A DNA stretch of 64,000 bases, from positions 62,001 through 126,000 of the forward strand of contig BSYQ01000009.1 of NCBI GenBank assembly GCA_030272585.1, written 5' to 3'. This document shows, piece after piece, positions 1 to 11,842 of the stretch (position 1 is its first letter; every line of letters begins with the position of its first letter). The translations under genes were made by a program, and so were the position numbers. Origin of the DNA: Bryopsis sp. KO-2023. Its lineage: Eukaryota; Chlorophyta; Ulvophyceae; Bryopsidales; Bryopsidaceae. The notes below the pieces were generated by a model. The model saw only the letters and a list, made by a program, of their open reading frames with translations. It was not told the origin of the DNA and did not search any database.

Positions 1-3000
1 AACCACTATTACAGGGCGTGTGATAGTTGGTGATCTCGAAGTCCTGAGAAACCGTGGCGAAAATATAGGAGACTCCATAGAATCACACATTAGTCGGGAT
101 AAGAATCCTTGCAGGGAACTCGAGGAGCTGAAACTCAATACCTCATTAGAGTATGAGTTAAAGGATTCGTCAGCTTCAAGACGGCCTTGGTGATGGTCGC
201 CTAGTGTGAAGTCCACCTTAGTTTCGGTAGTACTAAGGGGGAGGAGACGTGATTCTACCCTAAGTGTTCAAAGAGAGGAACACAGGAGCGAAAAGAGACG
301 TAGCAGCTGGAACCCTGTGCGCCAGCTACCGCGTACGCGCGTGTGAAGACTTCCTAAGGGAAATGTGGCTACGTTAATATGATGGCGAAACAGTTTACTT
401 AATCCAATACTCGAAGTGGATGGTGCTCTGTGTATCATTTTATTAAGAAGAGAGCGCAACACTTGGAGTTCGTTTGTTATCGACGAGTGTGAAGACAATT
501 CCAGCGACACATGTCAACGCGACTAAGGTGTTAAGGTGATGCATGGCGTGGAATATGTCTATTTCTGAGGGTGTAGCATATGGACCGACCAAAATACAAG
601 TCTGTCGTTCTGAAAAGGAGAAGGCAAATATTAGCCTCGCGACAGAGGTTCCATGAAGGATAAAGCGAGAGTAACTTCGTGGAAGGGATTGAGCAGTAGC
701 TTGATCAATTGACGTCGAGGATCGGTGTGTGCTATCACATGAAGAGCTTAGCTCTGGAGGAGATGAAGTTCACAAGAGTTTAATGGACTCTGGCGCAAGT
801 ATTTGACAATCCGCCAAGTGCTATGAGTAGTGACTGAACCAGAGCAGCAATCGGCGAAAGATGAACGAGCAGTGGAGAAAACTCTTGAACGACAAGAGGT
901 GTGATATCTTCAACGACAACAAGTGCGTTTAACCAACGTGTTGGTTGGAGAAAGAGAGAGACTATCGAGTGCCACAACCAGATTGAGAAACACCACTCTG
1001 TTTAAGGTTGATGGTAAAAGGAACTGCATTGGATTACACTTGAGAGTTGAAGAAACACAAGTGGAGAAAGAAGAAGCAATAGCAACAGTGGACGTCGACT
1101 ATAAAGGAACCGTGGTGAGCATCTCGGAAGATTTGCAGACGGAGGAGGAGAAGACGAGCAGAATACGCGATAAATCCTTGTACAGCGGTTGTAAGTCGCC
1201 AAAGAGCGCAGTAAAGACTATTCCCATCAAGGTAATAAGTCGGAATGCCGAGCATGGTTCATAGCCGATCCATCAAAGGCAAGAGGAGTCGCAGATATTA
1301 CTTCTGTTGGCGAAGAACACGAGAATGCCTAACGCATCCTTGTTTATCTTTGTGAGAAAATACTTGAAGAATGAGGAGATTATCCACACTACCTTCGGGA
1401 CTTGCATGATGTATGGGTGCAAACACATGTGAGTGTGGGATACGTTCTAAGTCTTCAACGTGGAGCTTGCATATGGTGACTGCCTACAATGGGTAGTGCA
1501 GAAAGGAGTTGCATCTTCAAACGTCAGTGAACTGAAAGGAGGAGAAGCGTTAGCTGGATAGGCAACCGGTAACGCAAGGATCAACAAGTGGAAGAATTTA
1601 TCGAGGAAATAAGAAGAGAAGCACGAGGAAGAACAAGCAAGAGATGAATGGCGGTCAGAGGCATAGGTTCCTTAAAGTGGAATACAAACTCAATAGGTCT
1701 TTTTGGGGATGGCAATGGTGGAAGATCCTAGTGTGGGATCACGTGTTGGTACCATTGACCCAAAGCCAGCCTATGTAACTCGTCTTCATATGCTACTCTG
1801 ACTTAGCTGATTTGATTGAGGATTCGATAATGTTGGAGGTGGAGCACTTGGTTGATCACAACAGTAACAAAGAATACAAGCGGATGTATTCTGACTTGCC
1901 TCCCGACGTGGTAGCCTACCCTCAGGTCAAGGTCAATAGACTATGAGAGGATGGTGCGTTTATATCAAACAAGAGAAAGAGAACCCAAAGCGGAAGAGGA
2001 AGAGCAAGAGTCAAGGACTACTAAGGAGAGCGAGAGAGCGAAACCTGAGACAGAGAGGTCTAAGGTAGAGAGAAGTGCGGCAAAGAGCGACTACAGGACG
2101 GAGAAATGGCTGGAGGTGCTAAAAGGGAGAGCACCGAGTGAGTTCGCTGAAAAGCTGGAGCTCCACCTGTCAATGTGCGGCCCACATGAGTTGGTGTGCA
2201 TGTGTATTGGCCACGCACAAGGGTGAAAGTGCGTTATGCTAAGGCCATGGGACAACTGGTAAGAGCATAGCCTTGGCAGTGGTTGGAACGTCAAGCAAGG
2301 CTACGTTTCCCAAGCTATTTGTTCTAAGGAGCTCAGAGTTGTTGCCAAATGACGCTCACAGCTGAAGGTTGTAAAGGAAGTGCGCCAACCTTGAGTGTTC
2401 AAGACTTTGCCGCAGGAGAGCTGACCAAGACACGAGCAAGAGATGTCCAAGATGTCCAAGATGTCCAAGACAGTGGTGGTTCGTGGGTCAGAAGAAAAAG
2501 GTTGAGTTGAGCTGAGTTGAATTGAGTTCAGTTGAGTAATGTGCTTGAGAATCTTTGCATGGTATGGGACGTGCATTGTACCTAGAGGATTAAGTGTGTT
2601 AGCTTATGGGTTATGAAGTATTTGTTTGATCGTGGCAGAGAGAAAGAATGTTAGTGTCGCGGACGCCACTTATTATGGGGCGGGGCAAGTTGATAGTGAT
2701 TTGAGACGAAATGACTGGTCTGGGAGCGTTGAGGTGACTTGTATCATTAGTGTGACTCGTGATAGCCCTAGAGTACTATTTAAGGGACACGTAGTTAGAC
2801 ACTGGTTGGGTTGTTGTTTTGGTTGGATTCGCTGTTGTAGGGGAACGCTCCCAGGGGGAGTATGTAGAAAATTTATTTCCACCACACACCCCACTATCAT
2901 CAACTGTGAACGTGCCCCTATTCCACGAGAACTCACACGTCCAATTGACAACTCGACTTTGATGGCTGCCACATCATCATCCATCAAACTCCATCGAGCT

Positions 3001-3033
3001 TGGTTGTAGTCGTGACTCCAAGGGTGTCGCACT

Positions 3034-3145
3034 ACTGCACCTCTGCACCTCTGCACCTCTGCACCTCTGCACCTCTGCACCTCTGCACCTTTGCACCTCT
3101 GCACCTCTGCACCTCTACACCGCTGCACCGCTGCACCGCTGCACG
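3034..3145. repeat. TGCACCTC minisatellite
   Basis: About a dozen tandem copies of an 8-bp unit TGCACCTC grade into CTGCACCG copies. The array is open in several frames on both strands, so the ORFs crossing it (2673..3305 minus, 3000..3404 plus) are repeat artefacts. Confidence 0.85.
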
Positions 3146-4037
3146 CTGCACTCCTACACGCCGCACTCTCGCACGCTGCTCCTACACGTTGCACTCTTGC
3201 AACCTTCCCTTTTTCAGCTGCAGGAAGCATGGCAACTACTCTTGTAGTTCCAGCTCGAGTGCTGCGATAACCAACCGTTACAGATATGGTTTTGCATGGT
3301 TGCATGGTTGCTTGAGGACAAGCTCCATTTCAGATGGGGAGGGGGCCTCGGTTCAACCGATGCGTTTTATTTTTGTTTTTTCAACATTGCATTTGTTTCA
3401 GTAGGTGTTGCAAAGATACACACATCTTTGTCAAGGTTTCTAAGGAAAGAAAGAGGTTCTTAGTTGTACTCTTTCAGAGCTGATGGGAATTCATGGATAG
3501 TGTTTGCAATATCTTGGAGGTCAGTAAATATGTGTTTTCAGTTCTACTATTCTTGCAGAGTGGATTAAGGAACTCAGTATAGTTCACAACTTTGGGACGA
3601 TGCAGAATTAAAACATTTGCAGTCTAGCAAGGGTGTTTCTGGTGGAGTGGAATATTCTGGTACATGGCACATATTTTGCTGTGGATTTAGTTGGTTTGGA
3701 ATTTACAGAAGTTTGCATGACCATTGATTGAATCAGTTAGATTGGTGCTTACTTGAGGTTATTGAATTTCAGAGAGTACATTGATATGAATTCTTTCAGC
3801 ACTCAGTTGTTGGATAAAAAGAACAAGGGAATAGCACTGAGTGAAGTCTTGTTGGTTGAAAGAAAGGGTTGATTTCATTAAGGCGAGATAGGCCAAGTGG
3901 AATTTCTGGGTTTTCATATATTCTGATCTGTATAGATTCATATATGGGAAAACCGGAGAAGACATAGAAGAACTCGGGAACAATTAATGCAATCAATCTG
4001 TAGGTACTCTGAACATTCATGACTCAGGAGAGAGAAA

Positions 4038-4149
4038 GCAGCAAGGAGCTTCAACTCTGAGGAGCTGTTGGAGTGATTGCTGGAGACATGCTGCAGATCA
4101 CTAGGCAGCAAGGAGCTTCAACTCTGAGGAGCTGCTGGAGTGATTGCTG
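4038..4149. repeat. 45-bp direct duplication
   Basis: A 45-bp segment beginning GCAGCAAGGAGCTTC occurs at 4038..4082 and again at 4105..4149 with one visible difference. The copies are 67 bp apart start to start. No coding function is seen. Confidence 0.8.
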
Positions 4150-5246
4150 ACCTCTTGGTTTTCGAAAGGTTGGAATCTTATCCCTTTGTTTAAAAGGAAA
4201 AGGTTGATTGACGGAAGTTCTTTCTACCATAAAGAAATTTCCAAGACAGCTTGCATATCGAGAGAGTGATATTTTGCTAAGTTGCAAATTTTGGCAGCAC
4301 CAGTTTGCAGGGTTGCAGACTGTGGCAGTAGTTGCGGAGAGAATTTGCAGACTGTGGTAGTGGCAGTTTGCAGGTTTTCAATATGCAAATGTTGGGTTGG
4401 AAATTATCGGACAACATGAAGTTTCAGAAGTTTTGGTAGTTGCAAAATATTTGGTGGCTTTCTTTCATCATTGGCAAATGATTTCTGAATAGCAACATTC
4501 AGGTCTTAAAGAAGGCAGAAAGGTGAATTGCTGAGATCCTAAAAGCTGCAGCAGATTTTTGCTATTTTTCTGTTGGATTCTCTAATAGTCAAGATAAAAA
4601 ATATATATTTCGAGTTCACAGGTTGCAAAAAGGAATTGAATTTTGTTAAGTAACACCTTACAATTCCGAAAGAGAAGTTCGTTTGGTTCTCCTATTTGTG
4701 CTATTGGAATTTATCTAAGCAGTTTTCTAGGCAATTCAAAGGTATGCATCAGGATGATGAGAAAGAAGCATATACTTTATTTTGCAATTTTTCAAAAGGA
4801 TATTTTCAGTTGGTCAGTCCTTCCAGAAGGTGTTTGGTAGTTGACAAGATGGGATAGCAACTTTTCAAATTAAACTTTGAGGCTTTATATTTGCAAGGGT
4901 TGTGACCTTGGGCGAAACACTATTTCTTAGTTGTGTTTTATATGCCAAGGAAGTGAGAAGCTGCAGAAACATAAGTTCAAGTGTGCAGCAGGGTTCTTTG
5001 GTTGTTAGTGTTCTATTAGACCTACAAGGGAGTAGGGTTTTATTTGATGATGAGAGATGGGTTTCAGATCTTTATTGAGCTATGGAGTTTCCCTAAAAGA
5101 TTGGTTTATTTCAGTCAAAGTGCAGTAAGGGGCTACTGCAGTTCAGATGGGGAGGAATGTAGCGAATCAGGGTTTCTGCCAGCCCTGCAGTACGTCAGCA
5201 GGCTTGCTGACAGTGCTGCAGTACTTTAAGTAGGAGTCTGGTTGCC

Positions 5247-5623
5247 AGTCATGGGCTGCACAGGACAGACCCCTGTCCTGTGCACCCTGTGCTGTCCTGT
5301 CCTGTGCAGCGGAATTGCACAGGCCAGAACAGCACAGACTGTCTGTGCTGTGCACAGGGTCAGACCTGTGCTGCACAGGTGAGCAGACCTGCACAGCACA
5401 GCACGGATCTGCACAGAATCTGCACAGAACTGCACAGAATCTGCACAGATTTGGCACAGAATCTGCACAGATTTGGCACAGAAACTGCACAGATGTTGCA
5501 CAGACCCTGTCTGTGCTGTGCTGTACAGGTCTGTGCACCTGTGCAGCACAGGTCTGACCCTGTGCACAGCACAGACAGTCTGTTCTGTCCTGTCCTGTGC
5601 ACAGGGGTCTCAGCCCATGTCTG
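5247..5623 (+). mobile_element. TGCACAG-rich MITE, 9-bp target duplication (copy 1)
   Basis: This is a 377-bp non-autonomous element. It starts AGTCATGGGCTG and ends CAGCCCATGTCTG, giving a short terminal inverted repeat around CATGGGCTG. CTGGTTGCC is duplicated at both edges (5238..5246 and 5624..5632). A 9-bp duplication points to the Mutator (MULE) superfamily. The interior is almost entirely TGCACAG/CTGTGCA repeats in both orientations, so it folds on itself and has few stops in any frame. It has no transposase. Confidence 0.85.
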
Positions 5624-5669
5624 CTGGTTGCCCTGAGGCAGCGTACAGTCAGTCAGGGTGTGCTGTCAG

Positions 5670-6010
5670 CATACTATGGATCCGATCACGATCAGATCGG
5701 TCTCCGATCAACCGGGAGACCGATCATGATCGTGATCGGCCGATCACCGATCTGATCGGTCGCCGATCAGGTCTGGCAGGGCCGATCATCGATCACGATC
5801 GGCCGATCACCGATCTGATCGGTCGCCCAACCTGATCGGCAGTTTTTGATCGGCCTGATCGTGATCGGCCGATCAAAAACTGCCGATCAGGTGCCGACAG
5901 GGTGCGACGCTTGATCGAGATCGTGATCGGGATCGGCGCGATCGACTATAATCGGCTTGCGCCGATCATGATCGGCGCAACACCGATCATGATCGGTGGG
6001 TCGTCTACGT
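5670..6010. repeat. Left subterminal GATCGG array of the hAT element
   Basis: This is a dense run of GATCGG, CGATC and CCGATCA words in both orientations, many forming short palindromes such as GGCCGATC and GATCGTGATCGG. Subterminal arrays of short repeats are the usual transposase-binding regions of hAT elements, as in Ac and Tam3. Their position just inside the terminal repeat fits that role. This is inferred from position. Confidence 0.8.
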
Positions 6011-6129
6011 CAAGAATCGATCATTGATCGCGGGTGAGATGCAGGTGAGTCACGCGGGCACATCGCATGTTCGGTTGCTGTTAATCTGGTGAGCGTTTAA
6101 CTCCACGTCTTATCAGCGCCCCGTTCGAA

Positions 6130-6440
6130 ATGGGCCGGCATGGAAAAAGAAAAGCGCTCGTCACCCCTGCGAGGTCAGGGCAACGCCCACACACGTCCCA
6201 GAGGAGACCAGTTCCGACCGGATCTGGAAGCGGGGGGTTGGAACCTCGTCGCCAGGGCAGCGTTCCATCCGTGGGGCCGCAGGGGTCGGGGCAAGCATCT
6301 GACCTGACCAACAGTGCGTTACTCCCTGATCTGTTCCGCCTTGTTGTACTCTTATGGTTTTGTGGGGGGGTGAGGTGTTCCCTTGTTGGATTGTGTGAGG
6401 TGCTTGTGCTTTCTCCAGTTGTTCTGGTTCTGCTTTTATG
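6130..6440 (+). other. Possible 5' exon or leader of the transposase gene
   Basis: An ATG-started frame of about 100 codons precedes the main transposase frame. It is basic at its start (MGRHGKRKAL) and loses protein-like character after about residue 65. A pyrimidine-rich tract ending in CAG sits at about 6450..6472, just before the transposase frame, and looks like a splice acceptor. I could not find a donor that keeps the frame, so the true start of the transposase is unresolved. Confidence 0.3.
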
Positions 6441-6471
6441 AGGTGTTTGTCCTGTCCTGCCCTGCCCTGCA

Positions 6472-9229
6472 GTGAACAGAAATGGAAAGGAAGCTGATCT
6501 GCTGGAACTGGGTGCAAGCCCTCCTGTGATTCCTGTTCGGAGAAGTAACACATGGGTTGACAAGATGTATGTCAGCAGTCCAGAAGGCAAGATCCTGGTG
6601 TATAAGGATGATCGGGGCAGAAAGGTGGTGTCGTGCAGAATCTGTCATGAACAATTGTCATGGGTGAAGGGAGGCAGGATCCCCCTTTTGAATCATGCGG
6701 CCAAACACGGTATCCGGATCAGTTCCGAAATGGAAATCGCTGTCGCGGAAGGCTTTGAGGGCTGCCATTTGAAAAGGCAAAAGGATCAGGACATGAAAAC
6801 AGGCACACAAGGGGGTCGGATCAGTTCTTTTGGGACCCAGAAAACACTCCCGTTTGTGTCTAAATGGGGACCTACTACCCGGGAGTTCCAGTCGTACCGG
6901 CACAAGGTTATGTGCTATCTGGTCAGCGTCGGGGCCCCCTTCAGGACAGTGGAAGATCAGCACTTCCGAGACATGTGCACTCAACTGAACGCATCTGCTC
7001 CGCCTCTATCAGCGAAATCCATGTCTCACCAGGTCGGATTGTCCTCCAACAGGCTTAAAAAAAAGATGAAGGATATGGATCTGAGCAGATTCCGACCATG
7101 CTTTGTTGCTGATGGTTGGTCTCAGCAGCCCAAGCATTGGTTCGCGATGGGGGCTGTCTACATACACCGGGACCCGGAACAGGATCTGTTCGAACTCAAG
7201 CGGATCAGTCTCGGGACCTGGGAAATGGAGGGTACCGCAACTGCTTTGGACATTTGCACAAAAATGAACGAGATCAGGGAGGACTTTGATCTGACCGGAT
7301 ATCAGGCCAGCATCGTTACCGATCACGAGTCCAGAATGGGGGCAGCATGTGAAATGAACTACAGTTACGATTGGCACGGGTGCGGGACACACAGAATAAA
7401 TTTGGGGGTAAAGAAGGGTCTGAAAAATGCCCCCCAAAGCGTGAACGACCTTGTGGCCAAAGTACACGATCTGTGCAGAACAGTGATGGGTGCATCCACT
7501 CATTGGGAAAAGCTGAAACAGATTCAGATCGATCGAGCCAAAAGAAAAGAAGCTGATCTGGAACGGCAACAAGCGGAGGCTGATCCCCAAGAGTTAATTT
7601 ATGTGGTCCGGTCCTCGACAGCCACGGGTGCCTCTGGGATTGGCAACGGTGGGCTTGGTGAGAGCCCCGGTCCATCTCAAGTTGATGAGGATGAACTTCT
7701 GGAGGATGCACAAGAGGAATCTAATCAAAACGACCATCAGAGCCAGGAACAGGACGACCCCACATCACAGGAAATATATTCAAGTGATGAAGACGCATGT
7801 CCCGATGATGGAGACGACGTGGAGGAGGCAGAAGACTGCCCAGGACCAGTCATGGGCTGCACAGGACAGACCCCTGTCCTGTGCACCGCACAGGACAGGG
7901 TTCTGTGCAAGTTCTGTGCACCCTGTGCTGTCCTGTCCTGTGCAGCGGAATTGCACAGGCCAGAACAGCACAAACTGTCTGTGCTGTGCACAGGGTCAGA
8001 CCTGTGCTGCACAGGTGAGCAGACCTGCACAGCACAGCACAGATCTGCACAGAATCTGCACAGAACTGCACAGAATCTGCACAGATTTGGCACAGAATCT
8101 GCACAGATTTGGCACAGAAACTGCACAGATGTTGCACAGACCCTGTCTGTGCTGTGCTGTACAGGTCTGTGCACCTGTGCAGCACAGGTCTGACCCTGTG
8201 CACAGCACAGACAGTCTGTTCTGTCCTGTCCTGTGCACAGGGGTCTCAGCCCATGTCTGCCCAGGACCTGTCCGCAGATCTGACAAGGTTCTCAGACTGA
8301 CCTTGGCGGTGGAGACTAGGTGGAACAGCATCTGGTACATGTTGCATCGATTGTTGATTTTGAAACCCGATCTGATCCAGCTCTTTCCCCTCCTTCCCCC
8401 CCAATACAATATCAACCCCCAAGAATGGAAAGTGCTGCTGGAACTGTACCTGGTTCTGAGGCCATACAAGGAAGCAACCAAGGTACTGGAGGCAGAAAAG
8501 AAGGTGACGGGGAGTGCCGTCCTGATGCTCATGGCTCGGATCAGCGCTGCGGTAGATGCCATGAACATCGAGGAACCGGATGTGATAGACTTCAGAGATG
8601 TGCTCCGCACAGTCATGGACCATGAATTTGACGATCCCGCATGGCTCCTGGCCGTCGGGTGCATGCAGCATCTGGATCCGACCAAACTATCACTCGAAGA
8701 CGCTGAGGTGAATCGGTATTTGTGGGGCACCCCAGGGCGCTTTCCTTGCTTGAGGAAGCAATTCAGCAGACCTGATCTGTGGGTTTCAGATGTGCTGCAA
8801 GAGTGCGTGACTCTGCTGAAGGAGATCCGGCTGCGATCAGATTACAGAGGTGTTGACAATCCGGGGGAAGGCAGAGAGGGAAAAAAAAAGAAAAAGGAAA
8901 ATCTCGAACGGGACTGGCTCAGTGTGTGCCCTCCTCCATCTGCTACGGGCGGTTCTAATTCTGATGAGTGGGAGCGATATTGTGGGGTCAGGAGGGTTAT
9001 TCAGAGCACTTCATCTGTTCTGGACTGGTGGAGGGTACACCAGGCGGCATACCCAACAGTTTCGATCCTGGCTGCCGAGTATCTCTGCATCCCAGCCTCC
9101 AGCGCCTCGGTTGAGCGGATGTTCAGTGTCAATGGCCACCAGCTGAACAAGCGCAGGAGGGCGATGGAGGAGAGCAAGGTCAACCAACTGACCGTGCTCC
9201 GGGACAATCTGCATCTGTTCAGGGCATGA
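6472..9229 (+). pseudogene. hAT-family transposase with BED zinc finger, split by an insertion
   Basis: The encoded enzyme would cut and join the hAT element ends. From the N-terminus there is a BED-type zinc finger (CRIC, then HAAKHG, about residues 57-80). An RNase-H-like core follows, with Asp in VADGWS (about 216) and in TDHESRM (about 284), then the hAT-typical CGTHRINL. An acidic linker comes next. The C-terminal dimerisation region follows the insertion and contains SASVERMFS with the conserved Glu, then RRRAMEE. The frame opens at a non-ATG codon after a likely acceptor, so an upstream exon is probable. A 412-bp TGCACAG element (7848..8259) and its 9-bp duplication sit in the acidic linker. 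The added 421 bp shift the frame, so the copy is inactive unless the insert is removed. The flanking parts look undamaged, implying a recent hit. Confidence 0.85.
7848..8259 (+). mobile_element. TGCACAG-rich MITE inside the transposase (copy 2)
   Basis: It has the same ends as copy 1 (AGTCATGGGCTG and CAGCCCATGTCTG). CCCAGGACC is duplicated at both edges (7839..7847 and 8260..8268). It is 412 bp, about 35 bp longer than copy 1, because of an extra CAGGACAGGGTTCTGTGC-like stretch near the left end. Being low in stops, it yields long artefactual frames on both strands, including the Cys/Thr/Gln-rich tail fused to the first half of the transposase. Confidence 0.88.
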
Positions 9230-9520
9230 CCTGAACTGCTTCTGTTTGATTGTGTGGGACAATCTGTATTCTGATTCAGAACCCTCCTGTTACGGAGGAA
9301 CTCTCCTTTTTTTGGTTTGGGGTGCCGGGTATGTTCTCTGTTTGGGGTGCTGGGTATGGATCAGACAATCTGCATCTTGACCTGGTGTGATTTGCCCCGA
9401 GTTCTGTTTGTTTTGGTATGGGTATGTAATCCAAACTCTTTTGAATGCTTGGTAAAAAGTTTCAGAGGTTTCCACAGATTCCAGCACTGATTCAGCCCAC
9501 ACAAATAACCCTCTGTTTAT

Positions 9521-9820
9521 GGTTCATGGTTCATTACGTGAATCAAAAAACAGATAAGAGATACCAGACTGGTTCATGGTTCATTACGTGAATCAAAAAA
9601 CAGATAAGAGATACCAGACTGGTTCATGGTTCATTACATGAATCAAAAAACAGATAACAGATACCAGACTGGTTCATGGTTCATTACGTGAATCAAAAAA
9701 CAGATAACAGATACCAGACTGGTTCATGGTTCATTACGTGAATCAAAAAACAGATAACAGATACCAGACTGGTTCATGGTTCATTACGTGAATCAAAAAA
9801 CAGATAACAGATAACAGATA
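9521..9820. repeat. 50-bp tandem repeat between convergent hAT genes
   Basis: Six near-identical copies of a 50-bp unit (GGTTCATGGTTCATTACGTG, then AATCAAAAAACAGATAAGAG, then ATACCAGACT) start at 9521, 9571, 9621, 9671, 9721 and 9771. They lie between the 3' ends of the two genes of the transposon. A 3'-processing or insulating role is possible but unproven. Confidence 0.9.
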
Positions 9821-10297
9821 ACCCTCTGTATATGGTGACTCAAAACAGGTTCTTTAATTTGGCTCCTCCTCCTCCACCAACCTCCCATCCGGTCCAACCC
9901 TGACCCGATACACACGTGTGCGGTCTTCAGGGATAGGTGCAAAGTCGACCGAGCCAGTATCCAGGTCCCTCATTACATTTCGGTCCTCCAAACGGGTCTG
10001 ATGGTGGAAGAGGCCTTCACGGACTCTGTGGAGAGCGTAACAGTTCTGCAGATACACGTTTTGCACGAACTGATTCAGATGGGGCATGGAGGCGAAGGTT
10101 ATCGGGAATTGGATGGTGAAGTCGGGGAAGAAGGCGTACTCCGTCTGCATGTTGGCTCTCTCTCGCTGGGCAGTTCTGCGCTGTTCCCTGCTCCGTTCAG
10201 ACATGATCCTTCGCAAGGGGGCCTGCCTGCGCCGAGGGTACCCCTCACTGTCGTTGATGCAAGGTTGTCCATCAAAATCCATTGGCCACCTGTCCAT

Positions 10298-10637
10298 CAG
10301 AGATAGGACTTTACGGTTACGGTCACCGTACCGGACCGTAACCACCGTAACCGGACCGTAACCGGAGTACAAATTTACTCTGACCGTAATTGACCGTAAA
10401 ATTCCGTAAAATTCCGTAAAATTCCGTAAAATTCCGTAAATTTCCGTAAAAATCCGTAAATGACCGTAAATTTCCGTAAATGACCGTAAATTTCCGTAAA
10501 TGACCGTAAATGACCGTAAATTAGTAAAAATTTACGGTTACGGGACCTTTTTACGGCCGTATTACGGTGACCGTAACCCGACCGTAACCGGACCGGACCG
10601 GAGGCGGACCAAAAAATCGGCCCAAGTCCTATCTCTG
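10298..10637. mobile_element. CCGTAA-rich hAT MITE (short copy)
   Basis: It has perfect 14-bp terminal inverted repeats (CAGAGATAGGACTT and AAGTCCTATCTCTG) and an 8-bp duplication CTGTCCAT on both sides (10290..10297 and 10638..10645). The CAGAG start and 8-bp duplication are hAT hallmarks. The 340-bp interior is mostly CCGTAA and AAATTCCGT repeats, with no coding capacity. It interrupts the C-terminal part of the second hAT gene. Confidence 0.92.
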
Positions 10638-10801
10638 CTGTCCATCAATGGGGGTCTGGGGTTTGCCTGCCTCTGACCACCATGACCACCCTGGCCACCC
10701 TGACCACCCTGACCACCCTGACCTGCTCTGTTCCTGTTCCTGCCGCCTCCCCCGAATTCCCATCCACCAACATTCCCCCTTCCACTAGCTCCAGCAGCTC
10801 T

Positions 10802-11000
10802 GAACATGTTTGGGGGTGGCCCTCTTCCACCAGCTTCAGCAGCTCTGAACATGTTTGGGGGTGGCCCTCTTCCACCAGCTTCAGCAGCTCTGAACAGATT
10901 GGGGGGTGGCCCTCTTCCACCAGCTTCAGCGGCTCTGAACAGATTGGGGGGTGGCCCTCTTCCACCAGCTTCAGCGGCTCTGAACAGATTGGGGGGTGGC
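10802..11000 (-). repeat. 45-bp coding minisatellite in the second hAT gene
   Basis: Four to five tandem 45-bp units (starts near 10802, 10847, 10892, 10937 and 10982) encode a 15-residue Gly/Arg/Pro repeat on the minus strand. A further related unit lies beyond the solo LTR at about 11356..11400, so the LTR landed inside the array. Confidence 0.85.
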
Positions 11001-11350
11001 TGTAGTGAATCGCCTGATTCAGAGCCTGCTGGGCCCTGAATCAGGAGATCTGACTGTAGGTTGGCGAGCTGGCAGCTCAGCAGGTGTCCCTGCTGAACTG
11101 GCAGCTCAGAACATTCTGTGATCTGACCTGATACAGTGATGGGTTCACTGTGTCAGCTCAGTAGTTGTCTGATCAGGGGATCAGGTCTTGTCAGAGGTGC
11201 TGCAGCAGGGTATTTGGGCAGCGCCTCTAGGGTATTGGTACACTTGGTTTTAACCTAGCTTTTAACCTTGTTTGGAGTGCATTGCACCTTGGTCTTCCTT
11301 TGTTTCACCTTCAGCTTGGCTGGCAGACTTGCAGAGTCGCAGCCGTTGCA
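11001..11350. mobile_element. Solo LTR
   Basis: This is a 350-bp sequence starting TGTAGTGAATC and ending GTTGCA. GTGGC is duplicated on both sides (10996..11000 and 11351..11355). TG...CA ends, a 5-bp duplication and no internal region define a solo LTR left by recombination. Its start resembles the probable LTR at 5158, so both may belong to one family. Confidence 0.8.
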
Positions 11351-11459
11351 GTGGCCCTCTTCCACCAGCTCCAGCAGGTCTGAACATGTTTGGGGGGGAG
11401 CCTCTTCCACCAGGGTGAAGCACAGGTTCAGGTTCATAAACAGACTCCTCGTCCGTCAT

Positions 11460-11842
11460 CAGACATGGGCTGAGACCCCTGTGCACAGGACAGGACAGAA
11501 CAGACTGTCTGTGCTGTGCACAGGGTCAGACCTGTGCTGCACAGGTGCACAGACCTGTACAGCACAGCACAGACAGGGTCTGTGCAACATCTGTGCAGTT
11601 TCTGTGCCAAATCTGTGCAGATTCTGTGCCAAATCTGTGCAGATTCTGTGCAGTTCTGTGCAGATTCTGTGCAGATCTGTGCTGTGCTGTGCAGGTCTGC
11701 TCACCTGTGCAGCACAGGTCTGACCCTGTGCACAGCACAAACAGTCTGTGCTGTTCTGGCCTGTGCAATTCCGCTGCACAGGACAGGACAGCACAGGGTG
11801 CACAGAACCTGCACAGAACCCTGTCCTGTGCAGCCCATGACT
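11460..11842 (-). mobile_element. TGCACAG-rich MITE (copy 3, inverted)
   Basis: This is the same family as 5247..5623 but in reverse orientation. It starts CAGACATGGGCTG and ends CAGCCCATGACT. GTCCGTCAT is duplicated at 11451..11459 and 11843..11851. It is 383 bp and inserted in the acidic region of the second hAT gene. Three copies with three different perfect 9-bp duplications settle the element's exact ends. Confidence 0.9.

Larger units (their letters stand above)
1..5157 (+). mobile_element. Degraded LTR-type element, probable internal region
   Basis: No host gene is recognisable here. Several things suggest an old LTR retrotransposon on the + strand. An aspartic-protease-like Met-Asp-Ser-Gly-Ala reading lies near 783. 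A purine-rich tract ends at 5157, directly before a TG-starting sequence that looks like an LTR (5158). Reading frames are short and broken many times, so it is an old fossil. The left end lies outside the window. The stretch 3400..5157 is T-rich and contains only a small duplication. It could equally be unrelated intergenic sequence with a repeat at its right end. Confidence 0.35.

Noticed and set aside
2673-3404. 210- and 134-residue ORFs over the TGCACCTC array
   Set aside because: Their bulk is translated minisatellite with no conserved domain.
5167-5636. Cys/Thr/His-rich ORFs on both strands over TGCACAG repeats
   Set aside because: All lie in the 5247..5623 MITE. Translations in several frames are the same low-complexity words, an effect of a stop-poor repeat.
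9521-9820. CRISPR-like regular repeats
   Set aside because: The 50-bp units abut with no unique spacers, and the DNA is eukaryotic.
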